Below are positions 7,473 to 14,284 of a DNA stretch of 20,171 bases, piece by piece. A program made the translations under genes and the position numbers. The notes below the pieces were generated by a model. It saw only the letters and a program-made list of their open reading frames with translations. It was not told the origin of the DNA and made no database searches. This DNA is from Micavibrio aeruginosavorus (GTDB taxonomy: Bacteria; Pseudomonadota; Alphaproteobacteria; Micavibrionales; Micavibrionaceae), in the NCBI GenBank assembly GCA_003241285.1, contig QFOT01000024.1, forward strand, positions 1 to 20,171. The letters are read 5' to 3'. Positions within the stretch are counted from its first letter, which is position 1. The number at the start of each line of letters is the position of its first letter.

Positions 7473-7670
7473 ATGCACGCAATTACCATTAACATAGACG
7501 AGGCTCTGTTATTATCTGGGCTTGGAAAGACTAAATTTTATGAACTTTTGAAATCCGGAGAGATCAAAGGCAAGAAATTAGGCGCAAGGACTTTAATCCT
7601 CCGATCAGATTTAGAGGAATTTTTAAACAACCTTGAAGCCTACCCTATAAAGGGAGGCATTTCACAATGA
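7473..7670 (+). CDS. Excisionase/AlpA-family helix-turn-helix protein
   Basis: A small DNA-binding protein of 65 residues. Residues 7-57 match the excisionase-type (MerR-like winged) HTH pattern: a helix leading to LSGLGKTKFYELLKSGEI, then the strand KGKKLGARTLILRSDLEEFL. In integrative elements such proteins act as recombination directionality factors or as activators of integrase transcription (AlpA). The GAAGGTG sequence about 8 bases upstream is a reasonable ribosome-binding site. Its stop overlaps the next start (ATGA), opening a four-gene coupled unit with the replication genes. This suggests excision and replication are expressed together. Confidence 0.85.
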   Translation: MHAITINIDEALLLSGLGKTKFYELLKSGEIKGKKLGARTLILRSDLEEFLNNLEAYPIKGGISQ

Positions 7671-7891
7671 TGCCATCTGCTTTACTTGAGAAAATCCATC
7701 GTGAGGAAATAATCTCACAAGTTAGCGATTATTTCGCGATTGCTCGAACAATCCTTGTCTCCGAGCTAGGGGGCAATCCTGATAAATATGGAACCGACGA
7801 GCTTATCAAAGTCGTAGAAATTGTAGCCATTTCTATGAACACCTTAGCTACATTCTCCATCGTGACTAAAGGGGGGGCATCCCATGACTGA
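7667..7891 (+). CDS. Small island protein of unknown function
   Basis: This 74-residue, mainly helical protein starts within the stop of the HTH gene and ends inside the start of the primase-like gene (8-base overlap). The sequence has no motif I recognise; it lacks a signal peptide, and the hydrophobic stretch IVAISMNTLATFSIV is too polar for a clear membrane span. The tight overlap on both sides supports it being a real gene of the replication operon, perhaps an accessory or regulatory subunit, but this is only inferred from position. Confidence 0.68.
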   Translation: MMPSALLEKIHREEIISQVSDYFAIARTILVSELGGNPDKYGTDELIKVVEIVAISMNTLATFSIVTKGGASHD

Positions 7892-8549
7892 TACTATTAC
7901 AATATTAAAGTGTAACTATCACAAGTGTAGGGCTACTAAGACGTTTATTCAAAAAGAAGACGGAGTAATTGAAAAAGTAAAGTTTTCTGCAGGTAAAGAG
8001 TTTACACATGAAGAGAGGGATATTTCGTCCATCTCTGATATCGAAATGCTCCTTCGTGAACTTCAGCACGAGCCTCAAAAGCTCGTAATAAGAGGTAAGC
8101 CCAAAGAAGGCATTAAGGAAGTCGGTGTTCGCGTATGCAACGGGCCGCTGGCTAGATTTGTTTCAGTGCCTAGAAAATGGGTAATGCTTGATGTAGATGA
8201 TTTTGATTTCGCAGCTGGGCTAAATATAAATAACGATACCGCACAAATAATTGCCCAAATGAAATCTTTACTGCCTGAAATATTTCGAAAATCTAAGGGT
8301 GTTTATAAGCTTTCTTCAAGCCAAAATGTCGGAGGTCACCGTGATGATCCCATTACGAATTCTTTAAGGTGTCATTTTTGGTTTATGACGGATGTTCCAA
8401 TAAGGGATGATCAATGGAAAAGTTTATTGAAGGGTCAGAGGGCAAAGATTGACCTTTCTTTATTTAATCCTGTTCAAGCGCATTACACAGCTAATCCGAT
8501 TTTTATCGGCATGGATGATCCAATTTCAGAGAGGATCGGACAATGCTGA
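7884..8549 (+). CDS. Primase-polymerase (archaeo-eukaryotic primase-like) protein
   Basis: A 221-residue protein with the motif order of AEP-type primases. An acidic pair stands in WVMLDVDDFDF (Asp103, Asp105), a histidine motif in RCHFWFMTD (His164), and the third acidic motif in AKIDLSLFNP (Asp190), followed by AHYTANPIF, which is typical of element-borne primases. It would prime replication of the excised element. In many integrative elements and satellites this domain is fused to a PriCT and helicase domain; here the next gene carries those parts and starts 7 bases before this one stops, so the two are probably made as partners. Assignment rests on motif order rather than an alignment. 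Confidence 0.75.
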   Translation: MTDTITILKCNYHKCRATKTFIQKEDGVIEKVKFSAGKEFTHEERDISSISDIEMLLRELQHEPQKLVIRGKPKEGIKEVGVRVCNGPLARFVSVPRKWVMLDVDDFDFAAGLNINNDTAQIIAQMKSLLPEIFRKSKGVYKLSSSQNVGGHRDDPITNSLRCHFWFMTDVPIRDDQWKSLLKGQRAKIDLSLFNPVQAHYTANPIFIGMDDPISERIGQC

Positions 8550-9958
8550 ATGAATTAAATGATGTTGTCGAAATCAGCACCGTTGATTTTAACGTCGCGG
8601 CTCCGCGAAATAAACTAGACACTTTTCCTTTGCCTACTCTAGAAATTGGTAAAGTTCTTAATTGGATTGATCCTAGTAGTAACTACAAAGACTGGCTTGA
8701 AACTGGTATGGCGCTTCATGCAGGCGGTTATCCGGTCGAAGTATGGGACACATGGTCAAAACGGTCCGATAAATATGTTGAAGGTGAAACGCTCCAAAAG
8801 TGGCAAAGCTTCACATCCGATCACGGTATTACAATGGGCACTTTGATCTTTAAAGCGAGGAAAGCAGGATGTCCTAAGAGTGACTTAATTTTATCCTCTA
8901 TAAAGGATAGCTGTGAATTGACGCTCTTTACTTGGGAGGAGCTGATCAATCGGCCAAAGAAGAAATCTTTGGTTAAAGGTTTGATTGATGAAAATAGTTT
9001 CGTGCTTCTGTACGGAGCAAGTAACACTGGCAAATCGTTTGTGGCATTAGATATTGCACTTGCGATTACCGTGGGTAAGCAGTGGTGTTCAAGAAAAGTT
9101 GAGCAAGGTAAAGCTGTTTACGTTGCGGCTGAAGGAGGCTCTGGCTTAATCGACAGGCTTACGGCTTATAGGTCGCACCATGGGTTGGTTAAATTACCCC
9201 CGATTAGTTTCCTCACTGTCGGTATTGATATGTGTCAGGACCAGAATGAAACAAAAGCGCTTATCAAAAAAATAAATGAAATAGGCGAGGTCAGATTTAT
9301 CATTCTTGATACCTTGAGCAGGTTACTAGCAGGAGGTAATGAGAATAGCCCAGATGCAATGGGCGCTTTCATTAAGAACTGCGATTTAATTCGTGAGGCG
9401 ACTGGAGCCACAGTCATGGCTATACACCATACTGGCAAAGATGATGGGAGGGGTGCGAGAGGGCATAGTTCTCTGAGAGCTGCCGCTGATACAGAGATCG
9501 AGGTAAAGAAAGCCAAGGGGACGCAGCAGATTACTGTAGAGGTAACTAAACAGAGAGACTACGAGACAGGCCAAAAAATGACTTTTGATCTCCAATCTAT
9601 CGAAGTTGGTAAGGATGAAGACGGGTTCCCCATTTATTCGTGCATCGTAGCTCCTAATAATGAAAATAGAAAACAGACCAAAGAACTGACACCACAGCAA
9701 CGGCTTGCATTTGAAATACTTAAAATAACCATTGAGAAAAATGGTGTCATCCAACCTGAAGCGGGTGGCAATCAAAAAGTATTATCAACCAGCGAATGCA
9801 AAGATGCTTTAATACGAGGAAATATAACGAAAGCAGCTAAGCCTGGGGATGCAAAGAGCAGAGCTACTGCCATCATTAAAGAACTCGTTCTTTTAGAGCG
9901 AATTGAATGTGCTGCCGAATTTGTTTGGATATCGGATAAACCGGATATTCTCGGATAA
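8543..9958 (+). CDS. PriCT_2-domain, RepA-like RecA-fold replicative helicase
   Basis: A 471-residue replication protein. Residues about 30-110 (VLNWIDPSSNYKDWLETGMA through MGTLIFKARKAG) look like the PriCT_2 primase C-terminal domain. Residues about 130-340 form a RepA/AAA_25-type ATPase with Walker A GASNTGKS (158-165), Walker B FIILD (Asp256) and the HHTGK motif (295-299) seen in plasmid RepA-type hexameric helicases. The C-terminal 100 residues may be a winged-helix tail. It should unwind DNA at an element origin and work with the primase encoded by the overlapping upstream gene. The 3' end of the gene runs into a cluster of GGATA repeats that may be its origin. Confidence 0.88.
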   Translation: MLNELNDVVEISTVDFNVAAPRNKLDTFPLPTLEIGKVLNWIDPSSNYKDWLETGMALHAGGYPVEVWDTWSKRSDKYVEGETLQKWQSFTSDHGITMGTLIFKARKAGCPKSDLILSSIKDSCELTLFTWEELINRPKKKSLVKGLIDENSFVLLYGASNTGKSFVALDIALAITVGKQWCSRKVEQGKAVYVAAEGGSGLIDRLTAYRSHHGLVKLPPISFLTVGIDMCQDQNETKALIKKINEIGEVRFIILDTLSRLLAGGNENSPDAMGAFIKNCDLIREATGATVMAIHHTGKDDGRGARGHSSLRAAADTEIEVKKAKGTQQITVEVTKQRDYETGQKMTFDLQSIEVGKDEDGFPIYSCIVAPNNENRKQTKELTPQQRLAFEILKITIEKNGVIQPEAGGNQKVLSTSECKDALIRGNITKAAKPGDAKSRATAIIKELVLLERIECAAEFVWISDKPDILG

Positions 9959-10024
9959 AACGGAATTTTGTCTATGCTCCATTCGGATGGATAGGACACC
10001 CCTCTATAAGGTGTCCGTTATCCG
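9927..10024 (+). repeat. GGATA direct repeats plus inverted copy: candidate origin or operator
   Basis: GGATA occurs at 9927, 9934, 9943, 9953 and 9989 in the same orientation, and GGAT also at 9985. An inverted TTATCCG lies at 10018-10024. Between them a hairpin, GGACACC (9994-10000) with GGTGTCC (10010-10016), has a 9-base loop. The cluster overlaps the end of the helicase gene and sits before an HTH gene, the classic place for replication iterons or for the operator of the HTH protein. The hairpin has no following T-run, so a terminator is unlikely. Confidence 0.5.
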
Positions 10025-10047
10025 AGAGGAACTTATAGGAGGTGTGA

Positions 10048-10425
10048 ATGAAATTAACTGATATAAAAGCCGATTGGAGTAAGTATGATTGCCGCCCCAC
10101 TTGGTGCGTAGTGAATTCTAGGGAGCTATCTTACATATTAGGCGTAAGTCATCAGACAATTAATAATTGGAAAATGAGGGGCGTTCTTCCGGAGACTAAG
10201 AAGCATAAAAACTTGATTGGAAATTGCAACTATTGGACTATAGCCAGTATTAAGTCCTTAATTGAAAACAAGACTGAAACAGATATTCATTTTGAGTGGG
10301 CAGAGCGCTGGCTGCCGAATTCACGGGAGGATTTCAAAAGTCTTGGCCAAGTCGAATATCTGGTAAATCATACCTACGACTTGTTCTCTATCAGTAAACC
10401 GCGAGTGCCTGCCGATTTTAACTAA
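10048..10425 (+). CDS. Helix-turn-helix DNA-binding protein
   Basis: A 125-residue protein with a very good ribosome-binding site (AGGAGGTG, 5 bases before ATG). Residues 24-44 (SRELSYILGVSHQTINNWKMR) form a clear helix-turn-helix of the Cro/MerR-like type, followed by VLPE. The rest has no recognised domain. It is separated from the helicase gene by the GGATA repeat cluster and hairpin, which could be its binding site. It may be a regulator of the replication operon, a replication accessory protein or an immunity-type repressor. Family membership beyond the HTH is not clear. Confidence 0.75.
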   Translation: MKLTDIKADWSKYDCRPTWCVVNSRELSYILGVSHQTINNWKMRGVLPETKKHKNLIGNCNYWTIASIKSLIENKTETDIHFEWAERWLPNSREDFKSLGQVEYLVNHTYDLFSISKPRVPADFN

Positions 10426-10523
10426 GTCTTTATTGCTTAATCTTTAAATCTTTAATAGATTTTACTTAGAACTTGTTCAGGTGATCTGGGCAAGAACTGG
10501 GGCTTCAAAACTCCTTGATAAAC

Positions 10524-10716
10524 CGGACTGGTATCGTCCGTGAATGATGCTTCTCCTTAAACACGAGCAAGCGTCCTAGATGCCGCTTCCTAGTCTCTTA
10601 TGACTGGGTTGCGGTGGCGTATGTTCAGGGCCGTGAGGCCTAAAGGCCATTGCGCTGTTAGTTTATCAGCAGTTTTGAAAACCCAGTCGCCAGAGTGAGG
10701 ATCACCCTCATTGGCA
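10524..10716 (+). ncRNA. Candidate structured RNA or leader (unknown class)
   Basis: The gap between the HTH gene and the next ORF (10426-10736) has no convincing coding frame, yet is GC-richer than its neighbours and full of paired segments. GACTGGGTT (10602-10610) pairs perfectly with AACCCAGTC (10680-10688), enclosing GGCC-TAAA-GGCC (10637-10648) and GCTG/CAGC (10654-10670). CGGAC/GTCCG (10524-10540) lies upstream. A bulged hairpin GCCA-GTGAGG with CCTCA-TGGC (about 10690-10716) follows. TAGTC upstream of the long stem could pair alternatively with GACTG (10602-10606). Drawn by eye; no known RNA family is recognised. Confidence 0.35.
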
Positions 10717-10736
10717 ACTTTAAGATTGGGATTGAT

Positions 10737-11033
10737 ATGTTTGATACAGAACTTCAAGAAATCGCGAATTCAATAAAGTTCAATCGCTCCTGCCTTTTGT
10801 CACCAAATGACGTGAAATCTCGCCAGCAATCAAAAAAATGGATGATTGGTCTATTATCGGCCCTGATAATTTTGATATATTTATTCTCAGCAGGTTCCGG
10901 CACTTCTCCACCACGGACACAAACGATAGCTGAAAAAAACCAAGCCGATATCGATGGTATAAAGCGAGCTTTCAATGCCCGCGAAAAGCGCTGCATTGAG
11001 CAAACAGGCTTACATTGCATATACATTAAGTAG
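10737..11033 (+). CDS. Small single-span membrane protein of unknown function
   Basis: A 98-residue protein. ATG 10737 is preferred; the frame is open to GTG 10695, but that lies in the predicted hairpin. A single hydrophobic helix (residues 35-52, WMIGLLSALIILIYLFSA) is preceded by positive charges (RQQSKKW), so the N-terminus should be cytoplasmic and the C-terminal 45 residues periplasmic. The C-terminal part contains two Cys (RCIEQTGLHC) that could form a disulphide. I recognise no family. It lies next to a lipoprotein gene on the same strand, so both may be envelope components of the island cargo. Confidence 0.6.
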   Translation: MFDTELQEIANSIKFNRSCLLSPNDVKSRQQSKKWMIGLLSALIILIYLFSAGSGTSPPRTQTIAEKNQADIDGIKRAFNAREKRCIEQTGLHCIYIK

Positions 11034-11077
11034 TTCTGTTAATTTTCCCAATATTTCTTACTTAGAAAGCTTTTCCC

Positions 11078-11464
11078 ATGTTCAGAAAGACAGACTTACT
11101 CCACATGATTTGTTTAAGCGCCTTACTTTCAGGATGTCAGGGAATTCCTTTAAAAGAAATTAGAAATCGACCCACTATCAAAGAATACACGACAGCTCAA
11201 TCAATTAACTCAGTTACAGCTTGCCTCACTCAAAACCCAAGCTTAGAAAAGTTACTGGAGAGATTTAAAGTCCTCACATATCCTGACGGTGAGAAAACCG
11301 AATTAAGTTTAGGTGCTATACAAATGGGCACTTTCAAAAAGTATTACCTAATTACTCTAGAAAGAGCAACTTCCTTTAGCGTAGTTTCCTTGAAGCGCTC
11401 ACCCGCGAATTTTCCTCTTCTCGGTGAAGCGGACTTAAAGGCGATAATAGCTAGTTGCATCTAA
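11078..11464 (+). CDS. Small predicted lipoprotein
   Basis: A 128-residue protein with a type II signal peptide: charged MFRKTD start, hydrophobic core and lipobox LLSGC with Cys20 as the lipidated residue. Mature Gln21 (not Asp) predicts sorting to the outer membrane, if Lol rules apply. The mature part has no recognised domain; it contains two further Cys (one in TACLTQ, one at the C-terminus). It follows the small membrane protein by 44 bases on the same strand and converges with the LTA-synthase-like gene. Its role in the island is unknown; surface defence or superinfection exclusion would be speculation. Confidence 0.72.
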   Translation: MFRKTDLLHMICLSALLSGCQGIPLKEIRNRPTIKEYTTAQSINSVTACLTQNPSLEKLLERFKVLTYPDGEKTELSLGAIQMGTFKKYYLITLERATSFSVVSLKRSPANFPLLGEADLKAIIASCI

Positions 11465-11489
11465 TTCTATAAAATCATAAATTACCAGC

Positions 11490-11527
11490 GCGTCAGATGC
11501 CTTCCTCCCCCGGAGATCATCTGACGC
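11490..11527. terminator. Probable bidirectional terminator between convergent genes
   Basis: GCGTCAGATG (11490-11499) and CATCTGACGC (11518-11527) form a perfect 10-bp stem. The loop itself contains CTCC/GGAG, extending the structure. It lies between the stop of the plus-strand lipoprotein gene and the stop of the minus-strand transferase gene. T-runs are poor on both sides, so termination efficiency is uncertain. Confidence 0.6.
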
Positions 11528-11551
11528 AAACTTTAGTTGCCTTTAGTAACG

Positions 11552-13480
11552 TTATTTTTTAACCGCTGTTGAAATACGTTTCATGCGGTCTTTCCACTCT
11601 GATGAATATTGGTAGTAAGTAATAGCATCGTCTAACAAATTCTTATTAGCTTGATCGGCTGACATAACTTCTTCGCCAGAGAAGAACATTACTTTTTCTC
11701 TAGGCTCCAATACGGTCAGTTGACCATTCTTCATATAAGCAACTTTTTGATAGTTACTTATAAAGGCTCGGGCTTCTGTAGGAGTATTATCCAACAAGTC
11801 TTTGCCAAAGAATTTTGTATAATAACTAAAGTTAAGTAATCCCAATAGAGTGGGGGCCATATCTATCTGGCTAGAAGTTTGTGTGTATTCTTGTGACTTG
11901 ATAAAACCCGGAGCATAGAAGATAGCCGGAATATGATACTTTTTAGGACTAAGATCGATCTTCCCGCCCGCTCCTGCTGTATGATCAGCCACAAACACGA
12001 AGATCGTATTTTTAAACCATGGTTTCTTCTCAGCATCCCTAAGGAACTTGCCGACAGCAAAATCTGCATACTTAACCCCAGCAGATCGCCCACCCGTTTT
12101 CGACGGAAGATCAATACGATTATCAGGAAAAGTATAAGGGCGATGGTTGGAAGTCGTCATGACTTCGTACATGAAAGGTTGCTTTTTGCTGTAGGCATTA
12201 TCAGCTTGCTTCATAACCTGATTATAAAGGTCTTCATCTGCTACTCCCCAAACATTGGAGAAGGTTACATCGCCGTCTGGAAAATCATGCCTGTCAACAA
12301 TACGAAACCCATTCTGACTGAAGAATGCATTCATGTTGTCGAAGTATCCATGGCCGCCATATATAAAAGCCGTGTCATAGCCTCTATCCTGAAACACATA
12401 GCCTAAAGAGTACAGACCGCCATTATCTGGTCTACGCAGGATAGATTGTCCGGGCGTTGGCGGCACTGATAGAGTTATGGCTTCAAGCCCGCGCACTGTG
12501 CGTGTACCAGTGGCATACAGATCCGTAAAGAAGAGCCCCTTCTTACTTAGGGCATCCATTTCAGGTGTCAGATTTTCACGATTGCCAAAGACACCCATAA
12601 AATCGGCACTCATACTTTCCATCACGATAAGAACAACATTCTTATGAAGTTCGGGTCCATTCTTTTTAATCAGGCGCGTAATGTCATCTGGGTCTTCACT
12701 GACAAACTGGCTATCTTTATGAGCCAGCAATTGACGCATTTTGCTGCCAATCTCTTTTTCTTCATGGGTAAGATAGAATTTCTTATAGCTTAGCTCATTA
12801 TTTCGATAAGCTGAAAACAGATCATAGGTTCCATTGGTAGCAAGCTCTTGGACGGCTTGATTATTGCTTAACTTAACCTGATCAAGATTTATAATAGACA
12901 ATAAGATCAAGGGAATTGCGGCAAGGGCCAATCCATACACTGGAGGGAAAGGAGTAACTAAGACCACAGTATCATCAAGCCAAAGCTTTTTTTTGAATAG
13001 AAGCGTTGCGACCAATGACATGATCGCAATAGCGGCAAGCAAATGATAGAGAGGGTATGACTCTTTGATATTGCCGATAACTTCCGTTGTATAAACGAGA
13101 TAATCAACAGCGATAAAATTAAAACGTGTTCCGAATTCTTCCCAAAAGAAATACTCAGACACCCCCGTGAATAGCCAAATGTAAGTGTATAGAGCAAAGA
13201 AAACTAAACGGGTTATACGGAGAGGTTTTCCTAACCAGCGCACTCTTGAAGCAAACAAATGTATGACAAGTATAGGAAGCAAAAAGAAACCAAGCACCTG
13301 AATATCAAACAGCAAGCCCCAAATGAAAACTCCAACTCCCTGAAGAACAGAAATATCGCTGTATTGACCGCTATAGATCAGAAGGCCAACCCGAGTCAGA
13401 AGCTGTATAATCAGAAAAACGGTTGCAAATGGCTTAGTAAGGTCAAACCATGGGAAAAATGAGTTTTTATTAGCGTTCAT
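11552..13480 (-). CDS. LTA-synthase family (MdoB/LtaS-like) phosphoglycerol or phosphoethanolamine-type transferase
   Basis: An inner-membrane enzyme with a periplasmic alkaline-phosphatase-fold domain, 642 residues. About five hydrophobic segments lie in residues 17-198. The catalytic domain has Glu288 (VLIVMESMSADF), the nucleophile region TGTRTVRGLEA (Thr326/Thr328), His446 (TTSNHRPY) and Asp499-His500 (FVFVADHTAG), matching LtaS-type metal and substrate sites. In Gram-positives the family polymerises lipoteichoic acid; in Gram-negatives COG1368 members include OpgB/MdoB, which transfers phosphoglycerol to periplasmic glucans. The exact donor and acceptor are unknown. It lacks the DUF1705-type N-terminus of EptA. 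It is transcribed away from the two-component genes, with a PmrA-type box between them, and should belong to the same regulon. The ribosome-binding site is weak. Confidence 0.87.
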   Translation of the reverse strand: MNANKNSFFPWFDLTKPFATVFLIIQLLTRVGLLIYSGQYSDISVLQGVGVFIWGLLFDIQVLGFFLLPILVIHLFASRVRWLGKPLRITRLVFFALYTYIWLFTGVSEYFFWEEFGTRFNFIAVDYLVYTTEVIGNIKESYPLYHLLAAIAIMSLVATLLFKKKLWLDDTVVLVTPFPPVYGLALAAIPLILLSIINLDQVKLSNNQAVQELATNGTYDLFSAYRNNELSYKKFYLTHEEKEIGSKMRQLLAHKDSQFVSEDPDDITRLIKKNGPELHKNVVLIVMESMSADFMGVFGNRENLTPEMDALSKKGLFFTDLYATGTRTVRGLEAITLSVPPTPGQSILRRPDNGGLYSLGYVFQDRGYDTAFIYGGHGYFDNMNAFFSQNGFRIVDRHDFPDGDVTFSNVWGVADEDLYNQVMKQADNAYSKKQPFMYEVMTTSNHRPYTFPDNRIDLPSKTGGRSAGVKYADFAVGKFLRDAEKKPWFKNTIFVFVADHTAGAGGKIDLSPKKYHIPAIFYAPGFIKSQEYTQTSSQIDMAPTLLGLLNFSYYTKFFGKDLLDNTPTEARAFISNYQKVAYMKNGQLTVLEPREKVMFFSGEEVMSADQANKNLLDDAITYYQYSSEWKDRMKRISTAVKK

Positions 13481-13530
13481 TGAAGAGCTATCCAGTGCAA
13501 GGGCTTAAAAAGCGATTTGCACAGAGTTTT

Positions 13531-13547
13531 CTTAAGTGAAACTTAAG
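13531..13547. promoter_or_regulatory. PmrA-box-like operator in the divergent promoter region
   Basis: CTTAAG (13531-13536), TGAAA, CTTAAG (13542-13547) is a perfect 6-N5-6 repeat fitting the PmrA consensus YTTAAK-N5-YTTAAK. Each half is itself a palindrome, so the site reads the same on both strands and could serve both the transferase gene (left) and the two-component genes (right). TATGAA (13561) and CATAAT (13584) are possible -10 elements to the right. It recurs with the same spacing at 15615. Confidence 0.75.
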
Positions 13548-13612
13548 ATGACACACTTCATATGAAAACTTCTTTGTAGTCGCCATAATGAAACTTTGAT
13601 ATGAGATGGAAT

Positions 13613-14284
13613 ATGCGATTGCTCCTTGTAGAAGATGACAGAATGATTGGCGAAGGATTACAAAAAGCTCTTCGGAAAGAAGGCTTTGCTGTGAATTGGG
13701 CGCAAGATGGATCTACAGCCAATATAGCTTTAAACGATGATGCTTATGATTTAGTCATTTTAGATCTAGGCTTGCCGGATCAGTCTGGACTTGAAGTTCT
13801 TGCGAAACTTAGAAAAAGCGGTAATTCTGTACCTGTCATTATTCTTACAGCTAAAGATGCAATTTCGGATAAAGTTAGAGGACTTGACGCAGGAGCCGAT
13901 GATTATCTTCTCAAACCTTTTGTATTAGAAGAATTAGAAGCTCGCATTCGTAGCCTGATGAGACGGCAAGCAGGAAATTTAGTTCCTGAAGAAGGCTGGT
14001 TAAGTCATGAAAAATTATCTTTAAATCCCAAAACACATGAAGTTTTATTTAATGGGAAAAGCGCCATGTTATCAGGGCGTGAATTTTCACTTATTTATGC
14101 CCTGATAAAAACACCCAGTGCAGTTTTATCTAAGAGGCAAATTGAAGAAAGCATTTATGGCTGGAATGAAGAAGTTGCCAGTAATGCTGTGGAAGTACAC
14201 GTGCATCAAATTCGCAAGAAACTCGGAACCAACATTATTAAAAACATCCGGAATGTCGGATACACCCTAACGGAAGCAAAATGA
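13613..14284 (+). CDS. OmpR-family response regulator, PmrA/QseB-like
   Basis: A DNA-binding regulator of 223 residues. ATG 13613 is chosen because GAGATGGA lies upstream at normal spacing and MRLLLVEDD is the typical family start; ATG 13601 is the alternative. The receiver domain (1-120) has the acidic pocket Glu7-Asp8-Asp9, phosphorylation site Asp51 (LVILDLGLP) and the LTAKD and YLLKPF motifs. The C-terminal winged helix (about 130-222) ends in EVHVHQIRKKLG and IRNVGYTL, characteristic of the PmrA/QseB branch. Its stop overlaps the kinase start (ATGA), so the two are coupled. The CTTAAG-N5-CTTAAG site upstream suggests autoregulation. Confidence 0.93.
   Translation: MRLLLVEDDRMIGEGLQKALRKEGFAVNWAQDGSTANIALNDDAYDLVILDLGLPDQSGLEVLAKLRKSGNSVPVIILTAKDAISDKVRGLDAGADDYLLKPFVLEELEARIRSLMRRQAGNLVPEEGWLSHEKLSLNPKTHEVLFNGKSAMLSGREFSLIYALIKTPSAVLSKRQIEESIYGWNEEVASNAVEVHVHQIRKKLGTNIIKNIRNVGYTLTEAK

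Noticed and set aside
9994..10016. Intrinsic terminator after the helicase gene.
   Set aside because: The GGACACC/GGTGTCC stem is only 7 bp with a 9-base loop and is not followed by a T-run; it fits the repeat cluster better.
10446..10463. AAATCT/AGATTT inverted repeat after the HTH gene as a terminator.
   Set aside because: It is all AT with a short stem; weak pairing makes termination doubtful, though the TTTT at its end keeps it possible.
10481..10543. Small ORF of 20 codons starting at GTG 10481.
   Set aside because: No Shine-Dalgarno and no ATG; the frame runs into the paired segment and has no supporting evidence.
11933..12406. 157-codon plus-strand frame opposite the LTA-synthase-like gene.
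   Set aside because: It lies wholly antisense to a gene with clear catalytic motifs and has no domain-like sequence of its own.
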